This document shows, in pieces, positions 48,301 through 60,606 of a DNA stretch of 64,000 nucleotides. A model generated the notes under the pieces. That model was given only the letters and a program-made list of their open reading frames with translations, had not been told where the DNA came from and did no database searches. The translations under genes and the position numbers were made by a program. Source of the DNA: Pempheris klunzingeri (taxonomy: Eukaryota; Chordata; Actinopteri; Acropomatiformes; Pempheridae). Numbering within the stretch: position 1 is the first letter of the stretch; each line of letters opens with the position of its first letter. The DNA lies in NCBI RefSeq assembly GCF_042242105.1, contig NC_092027.1, positions 1,008,006 to 1,072,005 on the forward strand, given 5' to 3'.

Positions 48301-51300
48301 CTGACTATCCACTAATTTTATAGTCACCTGTAACGTAAAGTTCTTGAGGTGAGCTCCTTGCAGCAGGTAAACTTAATGCATCCTCTTGAAATGATGACTC
48401 TTTTTTTTTTTAATGTTGCACAAGTAGGCAGAACTAAAGAGTTAAGTTTACTATTATTGGATTAGTTTTCATGTCATGAAACTGAAACAGTCTGTGCAGT
48501 GATGATATACCAGAGATCCTAATGACTAAATCCCACCAGATGCATCTATATCCATATCAGCTAGTGACACTTTAAGGTCATCTGTCGGTTCTTTTTTTAA
48601 CAATATTTACTCCCAAAAATTCACCTTTTTATTCCCCCAGAAATGATTGTCACTAGAAGTGGAAATCCTTGAGACTGAAGAGCCACTGGTTGGAACTCGG
48701 TCACATTTTCCATGTTGTCTGAAGCATGAAAAGTGATTTTAAATGAGTTTCAAGAGGCCACTTAGCTACTTAAACCTTCCTGTGCATAAACAACCTCCAC
48801 AAGCTTCCCTTGAGTCAGCTGTGCAGTGTGCAGCTCGTTTCGCAGGACTGCACCAAGACCTTGAGAGTGATTTCTGAATCCTGAAGAGACAAAAACATAA
48901 ATATTAAAATGTTGATATAGTCTATCAGCTCTGTATTTACCACTGAACCTCTCTTGTTTCCTTGGGCTGTTCCATCATTTCATCCAGACCTACTTATTCC
49001 TGTCATGCTAATGGTGTGAGATTGTTATTCAGAGGTCTTTTTTTTGTTCCAGGCGGACAGGATGTCTCGCAGAGTCCAATTAAAATGCACCATAAAAATG
49101 TGAATCAGAGGCTACTGGTGTCAGTTTGACAGAGAGGAAGCTGCAGTGATGTAGATAATAGCGGTGTTTTTTAACGGCCCTCGTCTCACTGTTGAGATTA
49201 AATTGGCTCCTCAAATAATGGGAGCTTAATCCAGCAGATATTTTGTGTTTCAAACACTTTTCCAAGTCACAGCGAAGCAGGCGGGCTGAGTGAAAGCCCG
49301 GTCCTGCACATCAATGACCTAATACATGCTGTTTGTCATGATTATCTGAAATCACCGGCCTCTGAAATTGAAAACGTGGTCTTCCAGAAATTAAATTCTT
49401 AAATCCTCGTGTCTGTTTGTGCAGCTGCAGCTCCGTGTTGTTACTGTACAGCAGCTGTGAGCTTCCCTGAACGGGGATCTGATGCTTCTCTTCTCAGTGG
49501 GAACACACTCTGCAGAATCGTGAGGTTTCTAGTGTTCTCTCCAATCCAAATATAGGTTTAGCTTTTAACATTTCCAATTAACCAAAATTGCAAACAGCGG
49601 AAACTCAAAGATCTGTTCTGATTGATTGTTGGCTGAGAGAAGAGGACACAGAGTTTAATTGCTGCTGCCTAATTAATGTTGACGACCTGTAGCTGGAAGG
49701 ATGGAAGTACACTTTCTCATTTAGCATCGATGTTGACTAGATAAACACTCACTTGCAGTTTTAGTTCTGAGAGCAGACACTCAGAGGACTCATTAATCAG
49801 AAAACTCTCTCTACTTTTGCCTTTTTTATAGAAAGAACCTTAGTTAGTTACAGCCAGGACACAAAATCAGCTCCAGCCACCAGCCAAGTGCTGGTAGATC
49901 TGTTTCACTCACAAGCTAGAAAAGGAAACACGTCAGAGGTCCGAGTGGCTGCTGGAAGCCTGACAGTCACAAGCCTTTTGGTCAGTACACAAAAATATTA
50001 ATTTTGCACCCTGCCTGCAGCTGAAAAGCCTGCAGCACGATGTTTTCCAATTCCTCTACCGCCACAAATGATTATAACATCCGGCCGATGACGTCGGAGC
50101 TTATTGAATGCCGATATTTTGCCAGCTCGGAGCCAGATCCAACATGTCGGCCATCAAAACCCTTCTGAAGTGCTGTTGTTGTTATCTGCTGCAGTGAGAG
50201 TCTGAAGGGACCCGTTCCTCATCAGTGTGTCTAAACATTGGGCAGATGGCGAGTCCCTTCAAACAAAAGGAAACTCCTCAGGAGAGCAGTGTGCCAGTTT
50301 ATAATGAGAAGATTAAAATAGTCTTATTTCAGATAACATGCTGTGGCTTCACCTTTCAGCTTCTTGGATTGTTGTCGCTCGGGACGGGACGCAGCGAGCT
50401 GACATTTACATCATGGTAATACAATGCTGCTTTTTACAATGAGTCCGTCACCTCTGCACGCTCCACCGTGGCTTATAATTAACCACTGAACATGTGACAC
50501 ACCCAGGGAACCGGCATGCCGATCGGGCTGCTGGTGGGCTCCTCCTCACCTGTTTCACTGAGCACTTCAGCCCTTCCACCACGACAGAAGCTCTCCTCTG
50601 CTAGTGCCGCTTCAGCCGGAGCAAAAACTCCCTTCACGCTCTTTTTGCTTAAAAAATGCAACTGTTGCGTAACTTGAAGTACTGCTAGGTCCAGATTCTG
50701 CACACGCTTGCCTTTTTTTACTTCCCAGTCAGTTGAAAGGAAGAATTTTTTGGCATGAAAATGACATTGGCCTGCTGAAAATGCTGTTACAGGGTAGAGA
50801 CCCTCATATTCTGCTAGAATCCTGAAGTCCAGCTGAAATTAAACTGCTTTGTGTGTGTGTGTGTGTGTGTGTGTGTTCTTCTCTGTGGATCACTTGTGCT
50901 GTGATCTCCTTTTTAGAAAACACCAGAAGCAGAATGCTGTCAGGTTTCTGTCTACATAGCTGGAGACCTTATTTTGGCCATTTTTTAGTTTGGCCCACGT
51001 CTGATCCACCAACATGGAGGAGGTGGGGTTAATGATTGATACTGCATATCCAGATGTTCTGGCTTCTCTTTTAGGGAGCCGTCATGTCGTCCATCTTGTC
51101 TATATTCTTATCTTTTATGTCACGGCTCAGGAGCGGCGAGAAAATCTGCCTGAACTAAATATTAAACTAACTTTGAGCAGGAAAAAAACCATCATATGCC
51201 GACAGTAATCTGTTCCCCTCTGTCACTGACACACCTGTGTGAGTCCAGCACTAATCACTGTAATTATTAATTATCGTTATTTCCAGATTGTAGAACACAG

Positions 51301-54300
51301 ACTGTTCAGTAATATGTGGGTGCACAGATGTTGTTGAGACCACTTAGGTAAGATAGTAAGACACTTTGAGGCTTCAGACCGAGACTAAACTGATGCATGA
51401 GTTTTCATTTGATATGAGAAATAAAGTAGGACGATGGCGCCAAACTTGTGCTGATATAATAATCACTGTGTGGTTGGAGGGAAAAGGATTTATCAGGGTG
51501 GCCGTGGGTCCTTAAAAAGCCTTATAATTTCTTAAATTCACATTAAGGGTCTTAAAAAGTCTTAAATTCTGTCGTTTTGCAGTGTATGTACTTACTCAGA
51601 AGAGTCGACCTGTATTCTCACATTTGATGCTTATTTCATTGCAAAATTCACCTAAAAATTGTATTAAAAAGTCTATAAAAAGGGTTAAATGTAACTTGCT
51701 GAAACATGCAGACAGCCTGTTAACAGTTGTTGAACGTGTTCTTCTTTGCATGGAGTGCTGCTGCTTTGTCTTTTCCTTTCAGGTTTGTTGTGCGCCTCGG
51801 TGCAGAGAACATCTCCCACCAGTGACAATAATAGATGCCTGAAATTAATTCAGACAAATAGTACAATTCTACAGGGGATTAATTAGTGGGAAGATGATGC
51901 TTCCCCGTGCTGTAGCTGTGGGTTTTTCTTTTGTTTGCTTGCATTCAGATTGTGCTGAGTGCAGCTCTGTGTATTGTGGCGACAGCTAGCTAATTTCAGA
52001 TGGAAGTTTGGGGCCGGATGAAGAAGACGGTGATAGACATTGTCAGTTTGTGAACTTGTGCAGCTCAGTGTTGTGAAAAAAAAGAACTGCAGACTACAAA
52101 CGGATGAAGACGCAGACTAAAACATTATATAGCTAGAAAACTAATACATTCAGTCAGGGATTTGCAAGGATTTAGATTGTATGAAATGCTGTCAAACCCG
52201 ACCATAGAGTGCTTTTCATAGTCTCTCTCTCTCTGTCAGCGTTTGTCTGATTCTTTATGGATTTATTATGCATTCATATGGCCATGAGTCAGTTTCTCCA
52301 GAAGTAGAGCTGATATCTGTGATCCACATACGACCGCGGGGTCCTGTGGGACAGACCGTCGCAGCAGGATCCGCTTTTTAGACAGAAATAGAAGAATTAT
52401 TAACAGATAATTTGTGTCTGACTCAAAGATTTGGTTTAATCAGTAAAACGAGACGACGTTTTTAAAGGTGCTATACAAAGTGTAAGTCACATGTAAGTTA
52501 AACTCCTCAATGAGCCTCTTTCCAGAGAGTCTGTATGTGATCACATGACCAAAACAAGAGGGAAAGTGTACCTTTACATTTATAACAGAGGTTTGAGCTG
52601 TTCTTTCCGTCCTATGGAAGGATTTAAATTCTGTTTTCGGTAAGATCCCGTGGCAAATCTAGATCCAGTCTGCAGAACTAAATGCTGCCCCTAGATCGTG
52701 CTCCCACAGCGGCTTCAGGGAGTCATAAGATAAAGAGTCAGAACAGTAATAGAACATCGATATTGTGGATTATTCCTTTAAGAGATTTGGCTGAGACCTT
52801 TGAAACAGTCTTTATGGAGAATGTTATGATGGTCTCATTTCATTAACTGACCCCGTACGGTCAGTGTGGAGGCTGAGGCTTGTGTTTCCCCTCCCTGTAT
52901 CTATAATATATAAACTAAAGTAGATCCCGTGGCCACACAGAGCGCAGCGTGTACGTTCAGTCGTCCTCCCTGCTGCGCCAACACACCTCAGGAACCTGTC
53001 AGTCACCGGTCGTGGTGGAGGGGAGCTTGAGGAGTGCCGAGAGCGAGGCGGTTGTTTCCTCTAAGATCTGAGACGGATGAACAATCTGTCGAAGAGGTGG
53101 CACCTGGGAAGAGGAGCCGTTTGACTGGCACATAAATTAGGCCGGTGCTTGAAAACTTAAAGAGCCGCCTCTTTTAAATGTGCGGCTGCGCCTGCAGGTC
53201 GACAGCAGCGTGATATCGCTTTTAAACCCAGCAGAAAGTGCTGCCTCATGCAGGGAGATTGAGATGAGTCGTCTCCACATCTCAACGCTGACAATTACAA
53301 AAACAGTCAAAGAGAGAGAGAGAGAGAGGGGGAGAGGGAGGAGGGTGAAGAAGAAGAAGAAAGAGTGAGCTGTGGAGAAATGTGCTGCAAAACCAGACTC
53401 TAAACTTTGACCATGATTTCAGCTAAATGGCTGTTTTTACTCCACATTTTGGTGTTTGTGCACATGAAGTTATTCAGTGATCAGCTCCCTTGTTGTGCCT
53501 GTTGGTTTAGGTTTGTAGACCTCCAGGATTTCACCTCTCCGTCACCCTGTTTTTACTGTTTGATGCAACAGTCAGTATCAGAGCTGCAGTGATCAATCGA
53601 TTAGTCGCCAATTGAGGTTGGTCTGGTTTCCTGTTCGCTGGTCCGGTCCAGTGAAGGAGCCTAACTGGGTTTGATTTTAGATGGACTGGCTGATCCGGCG
53701 TTTTTCACTACAAGATATTCAAATTAGAAAATCTTTTTTTAAAATGTTGTTTTACCTTTTTGACCTGTTGCCAACTATTTAATTGATTATCAAAATAGTT
53801 GGTGATTCATTTATCAGTTTGATTCATTTTTTCAAGAAAATAAAGTCATAATTTGCTGATTGCGGCCTCTCAAATGTGAAAATTATCTAGTTTCTTTCCT
53901 CGTCTGTGACAGCAAACTGAATATATCTGGGTCATGGTGAAAACTTCATTTCATTTTATAGGCCAGCTGGTTGAGAAAGTAATCGCCAGAGTAATGGGTA
54001 ATGAAAATAATCATTATTTGCAGCCCTTGTCAGCCTGCTCAGTGTGATATTCAGTGCAGGTAAAGCTATGTAGCCTGAAAACACCTCGTCGTCTGCAGAG
54101 ATGTTAGTCTGCCCCCCCCCCCGTCTGACTCCACCAAGCCAAGATCTGTTTCAGTCTTTCAGACCACAGCAGAGCTAAACGCTGCTTTGAGTTTGAACAA
54201 ACAAAACAGAAATGCCACTGAATGCCGCTCTTTTGACAACAGCTTAACTTGTGGCACCAGGTTTTCCTCCGGTCACACCGCACAGCTACGTTAATGTTCT

Positions 54301-56183
54301 TAGTGTTGACCCTGCTGTCTGTTTGCCTGCCCGCAGCCTCAGCGCCGACCTGTCACGTCCTAAAAACCTCTGAATGGAATGAAAATGTCATCGCTCCTGC
54401 GGAAGAGTGTGGAAAGTTGACTGTAAAAGCTCCAGGTCATTAAAAAAAAAACCTGCACGGGAGTCACAGATGACACATTTCATAGGTTTGAGATCTGCTC
54501 TTCACCTGTTCGGTCCACTTTTGTAAAAACCTGTGCAAAAACACCCCCAAATGTAGATTCAGACCGACCTCCACTCTCCACTGGAAGGGTTTTACCGTCA
54601 ATCTGCTGGAGCAAAAATGCAGTTTTTGCATTGAGAGGTCTGAAAAGTAAGTGTGCAAACTTGTTAAGCGTAATAAACAGTGATCTGCAAGGAACATGTG
54701 CTCCTACGTATCCCACAGGCCACCGCAGCCATGCCAGCTGGACTGCTGCATCAACAGTTGAGCCCAGTTTCCCCCCAGATGATCCTGTCTTTTTTTTTTT
54801 TTTTTTTTTGTGCTGATGCAGTGGTCTCAACAGAATGAACGAGGAAGCTGTGTTTTCTGACACGGTGCTTTGAACACAGCATGACGGAGGGACAGTAAAC
54901 CTGTGATGCTTCTCTCCACAGTAGTTGTATTTCAGTGTGAACCAGCTGCAGTGGTGAAAACTTAACTGCTACGAGCTACTTAATCTTTACTGTAACACAG
55001 GTTTTATGTTTATGATACCAAAAAGAAGTAAACAAACTACTTTCACATGATGTGGCCACTTGTTTGATACTCATGGGAGATTTTAATCCTGCCTTTTGTC
55101 CATGTGATCATAGATGTTGGTCAGATAGTCCGCAGGTGTTTTAGGTTTGCGTTGGGTTTTGAATATGATCTCTTCAAGTGTTTTAGATTGAATACCTGTC
55201 CTCACTGCCTTTATACTCTGATAAAGACTTAATCCATGGTTCATCAGATTTCTTTTTAGCTGCTGATCCACTCCACAGACTGTCTCGACTACTGGCCCCA
55301 TCCTTGAATCCTTACTTTTATATTACCCCCACTATTGTTCTTGACACATTGCAGCGCTTCCATATATTTTTTTTTTCAAGGCCGAAAGTATATTTGCTCC
55401 CTAAATATCCTAGAATTTGGACAAAGGTGTATATCCAACTTTGTGTCAGCATTTTGTTGAAGGCTCTCTCCTGTTTCAGCACGACGGTGCTCCTGTTTGA
55501 TGGAGTTTAGGTCAGGACAATCACTTTTTCCCACTCCAAACACCCCCAGGATGAGCTGGAACATCTACGACTATGAGCCAAGGCTTGTGAAGCTCTAAAC
55601 CTGGAGAGTGGAGGCCGATCCAGCTGCAGCTTCACTGCTCAGACCCAGAAGCTGCGTCCACTTCTTTATACATATTTATAGATATAGCATTAAGGCCACA
55701 CTGGGCAACAACTACGTGCAGGTGGAATACACACATACGTTTGGCCGTAAATTGTGTTAATAGTTTAATTGCACATGTATATGCATCAGCCTCAGTTTCA
55801 TCAGTGTTGTTCTACCCTCATTAAGTGCAATGCCAGCTTGTATTCACGGCACAGCTCTCAGAAAGTTTCCGTGATGGATTTGATCCGACTGAGTGTCAAC
55901 ATTCATCGCGCCGAATTCCTCCAAAGTGAAGAATCTGCCGTCTGGAGGTCGGACGTGGAAAGCGTGCGTGAGAAGTAACCCGAGGACGGCGGAGTGAAAA
56001 CAGTGATGAGTGTTCTTCATATCTGTTGGTGCCAAAAGTGACGCTCCTAATTATTTTTAGTCCACTTGAAGATTTGGCATCCAGAGTTTCTAATATAAAG
56101 AAGCGTCCAAGTGATGGTTGACGAGCTGCCAGGTTGGCTGCTGGAGCAGGGGAAGCATGTGGCCGGTGGTCGGTGGTAATATC

Positions 56184-56218
<35 letters not shown>

Positions 56219-59200
56219 TGTCTGTCTGTCTGACAGGACTGTCTGTCTGTCTGTCTTCTGTCATTCTCTGATTTCTCTTCAGTTTAAGCTGGTGCAGCTG
56301 TTCACACACTAATTCTGTTGACAGTCAGAACAAACTCTGTCTGACAAACACATTTATAGAAAGATGGATTTATAAGATTTTAGTCGTGATCCACGTTTCA
56401 GATCTCCACCATTTTACTATTATACTACTTTATTTTTTCTTTAATAACTATAATCAGGCTTCAAACTGACCTTTTATTTATTAGCAGTTATCAAATAACA
56501 TCAATGACTAAAGTTAACCATCATGTTTCATCTTTATTTAACTTCTTCTTCTTCTTCTTCTGTGGTGTGTAGTGTGTTCTTCTCTGTTAATCAGCACTCT
56601 GACAGCAGACAGATGATGCAGCATCTGTTGATGTCTAATTACACACACACACACACACACAGAGTGATTAAATCAAACCTAAGCGGACGCTGACATACGC
56701 GCTGTGTTGGACTCTCTGCAGTCTTTCTGTGCTTTATGAGCTCTTCTGCAGCTACAACTCTTCATCATGTACTTGTCTGACTCCAGATCTGCTGCTATCG
56801 CCGCGCTACGCAGTGATGATAATTTTTGCCTGCTTCAGTCAGACCTATTTCTGGACACATTTTCCCAGGAGTCAGAGTGTTTGTACTCACTGCAGTCATT
56901 AGGAAGTCAAAATCAGAAAGGGTGAAAATGGGTTATTCCCTCCGTGCGGCCTGATATTTTCAGCAGCACATTTCAAATTAATATTCGTCTTTCAGCAACA
57001 TGAAAAGTCAGCGGCCCCACGACGCCGTCACTCTCACTTCTCACCAGAAAACTAAAGTCTTGGACGGATGAAGCGGCTCCTTTTCACAAGTAGGGACAAT
57101 GATGGGACGTCTGGTGTGAGCGGTCTGTCCTGTTAACACAGCTGAGTGAGCTCCACTCAGACCGGAGGAAGCTTTTCTGTCGACTTCACTGCAGAAAATC
57201 CTTCCACTGCTGTGAATATTAGGTTTTGTGCAAGCTGAGATTGTCGGTCCAGTGAGGTGACGTCATTAAAGGGATCCTACAGCGATTCAACCAGCTTTCT
57301 ATCTTATATTGTGGTTAGTATATAGACGGTATATATACAGTCTATGTATTGTTTTTCTATTATTATATTTCTTCTATGATAATAGAAGTGGATGGTTGTG
57401 ATAACACAGTCTGATTTCTTTTGGTTAAAAGCTTTAAGTGTCACTTTAGCCTCCCAAATGTGTCCCTCAGGTCTGAGGAGTCTTTTCTCTGCATCCTGTG
57501 TCGTGTTACTTCACACCTGCCTGACATCATTTAGAAAAGAAGACGTCCCACCCAGCAAGTTCATCGTTTCTACATTAGTTCCCTTCATTTTACCAAGTCC
57601 TAAGCTCCTTCAGGTCTGTCATGTGTGGTCTGATAGTAACAGCGTTCATGTTCACCCTCTGAGGACCACGACCAAATCTATTTATTAAGATTAAGATGCA
57701 CCTTTATTCATCCCCCAAATGGGAAATTCACATTTACACAATGGCTACATCAGAAACTTGAGTTTACAGTGAGAAATTCCAATGAAAAGAAAAATAAATA
57801 AATTAACAAATATACAAAATATAATGCAAATATACAAAAAATACAAAATAAAATATGTACAGGAATAAAATATAATATCTTCAGTAGTTTCACTGTAACT
57901 TCTGTTCACTGCAGACAGATGATGTTCGACCTCACCTGTTTAAACCACTCGGGAATCGACACTGAGCACATCATTCCTCGATAGAGCGGTCAGAAAAGTT
58001 AGCTCGCCAGATCGAATTGTGCTAAATCATCAGCCCGGCTTCTCAGAGAGATGTACCAGCATTTTGGGGAGCGATGGATGTTTAATCATTGTACTGGCAG
58101 CTCGTGTGATTACTGTGCCAGAGGTTAATTGTCCAGCTCTGAGATTTAAGCTCTTACTGGACCTGCTCAGCTCTAAAATGGATCCATCATGTTTGGCTGA
58201 ATTAGTGCTTCATAACTAGAATTAGGCTCCATGTTGGTTTAAAAAGACAGCTGGTCTGTTGCAGTGTTACAACAAAGGCTCCACACTCACCATTTAGTTT
58301 GCTAACCAAGTATATGAATGAATATGAATATTTAAATCTGAATAATTAATGATGAACTAAATAAATGATGTATAAACTGATAGAAATGTTGTCAGAGAGC
58401 TTGTGAAGACTGAGGCTGACCTGCGTTTGTTTTTGTGTGCATGTGAATGATCGACACATTATCAGAATAAATCATTTCTAATGGATGAAATGAAGCAGCA
58501 GTGCAGTGAAGCAGCTCTCATTGAGATTCGGTGGATCTCCATCAGACAGGAATGCTTTTTTCTGTGGGCATTAATCTAAACTGTTTACCTCTCACTCTTC
58601 TCGGAAACATAAGAATTATCTTTAAAATGTCAACATTTGTAAATTAGAATTAACGTGAAATGAGTTAAGAACCTGTGTGTTTGTCAGGTGTGGAGTGTGT
58701 AAGGGAGCTCTGATCAATTGACCACTGCTGATATTTGCTCTAAATAATTTAATCAGCCTTTAATAAGAAAATGAAGATGACTCAGAACGGCTCCAGAATC
58801 TGGACAAAACCTGATTAATACATCTGAGTGGATGCTCAGTGTGCAGGCTGAATATAAATGTACTCTGGGGACCAGCAGGCTGTGAAAGTGTTCAAATGAA
58901 GCTTAGTTTGAACACACAGCTACAGAGTTGCACCAAAACTGTGTGGCAACAGGTTGCACCATACAAGCTGGATGGTAAAGTTAACAAATAACTCAGAGTG
59001 AAATAGTTCACTGCTCCTTTTGTAAATCTGAGCTGTCTGCAGCAGAGTGGTCTACACGGTCACCTTCAACAACCAGAATGAACTTCCCCTCTTGACTCTC
59101 GCCTGGTGATGCTGCCTCTTCCTCCCCTTGATGCCGCACTGTGTTCTGCCTCATACAACTAACCCCAAATGTGATTCCAGCATTAAAGAAGAACATTTTT

Positions 59201-60560
59201 TACCTGGCTGGTAGGTGCAAAAGCTTTTCCACAGTTGCTGTAATGTAACTGAGCCAGATCTAAGAAGTCTGAAGGGCAGCCACTAGAACCACACACCACA
59301 AAAACTGTGAGCGGTGCCCTGATGTGCACGCTGAGCGGCTCCTGCAGGGAGAGCTTGATGGCTGCAGCTGGCAGGGGCACACAGCGGCACCTCAGCCGGA
59401 TATTAGTGGAGGTGAAACACAGCTGGGGGGTCGCCACATCGTGAAAACAGAAGCAGCAGTAACGACAGTGTGACTGTCTCTGCAGCCGTGTACGCCTGCT
59501 CGTCACGTCAGCGGTGACTCCCTGTATTTGCCTGCTCACTGCTCAGGTGTGTCTCTGGAAGAACGAGGGAGAGACACGACGGGGTGACGTGCTGCAAAGG
59601 GCCCAGGACACATTCACACCCAGGCTGCTGTAGTGAGGCGCCCCCCAGTTTTATGGTGCTACACTGGAAACTCATTTTAAATGTGCATTAAATTTAGAAG
59701 GAAGTTTGTCTAATGTGTCTGAGCCAGCAGGAGCAGTTTAGTTGATCTACAGGTGTCCCCTCTCTTAATACTGTTACTCTGGGAACCTCCACCATCAGAG
59801 CAGTGAGTCTGGATACTGACTGTGGGACACGTACGTCTGTGCCCCGGAGCAATACGACTATCCACTGCTGCTTTAGTGCTCAGTATCGATATTAAACTTG
59901 AAACCTGAGTTCACAGCAGCCAGATGTTCTGTTGGTTTAAAGAAAGAAGAGAAGAGCAAAGCTGTAGCACCTGAAATATTCCTCATCACTTCCTGGATGG
60001 ATGTTGTTGCTAAGCGATGCCTCTCACTGAGTGGAATGGCATTTGTTGCCTGGCAACTTCGGCTCATTGAGCATTCCACAAGGAAGCATCAGATCCTCGT
60101 GTAACTCCAGCGACACAGATCTCTCCGATGGTCGGGCTCAGCAGGGCCTTTGATTTGAGCACAGCTGGTTTCTTTAGGTAAAAGGGGGGAAGTTCAAAGC
60201 TTTTTTCTTCTTCTTCTTCTTTCATACAGCAATAGAAAGTTATTGTGAGCACAGAGAGGGGATGGGACTAGCTACCATCACTCACTCCCATAGCTTTCAG
60301 CTCACCAGCTGACATTTTGTCTTTTAGAGCTGCTATTGATAGATAAGTTGTTTGAAAGAAGGGGGAGGAGGGGGAGGAGGAGGGTGAGGAGGGTGAGTTG
60401 TTCCTGGTTTGGTTCCTGAAGGAGCTGTTGACTCCTGTCTCCTAAAATAGACGCTGACCTTTACACAGCAACTGTTCACTCAGCGAGGTGAGATTCTGTC
60501 CACATCGCTGCTGCCTGCTTGTTTTGAAAGATGACTCTTGCTTCGGGCTTCTTAATGCAG

Positions 60561-60606
<46 letters not shown>
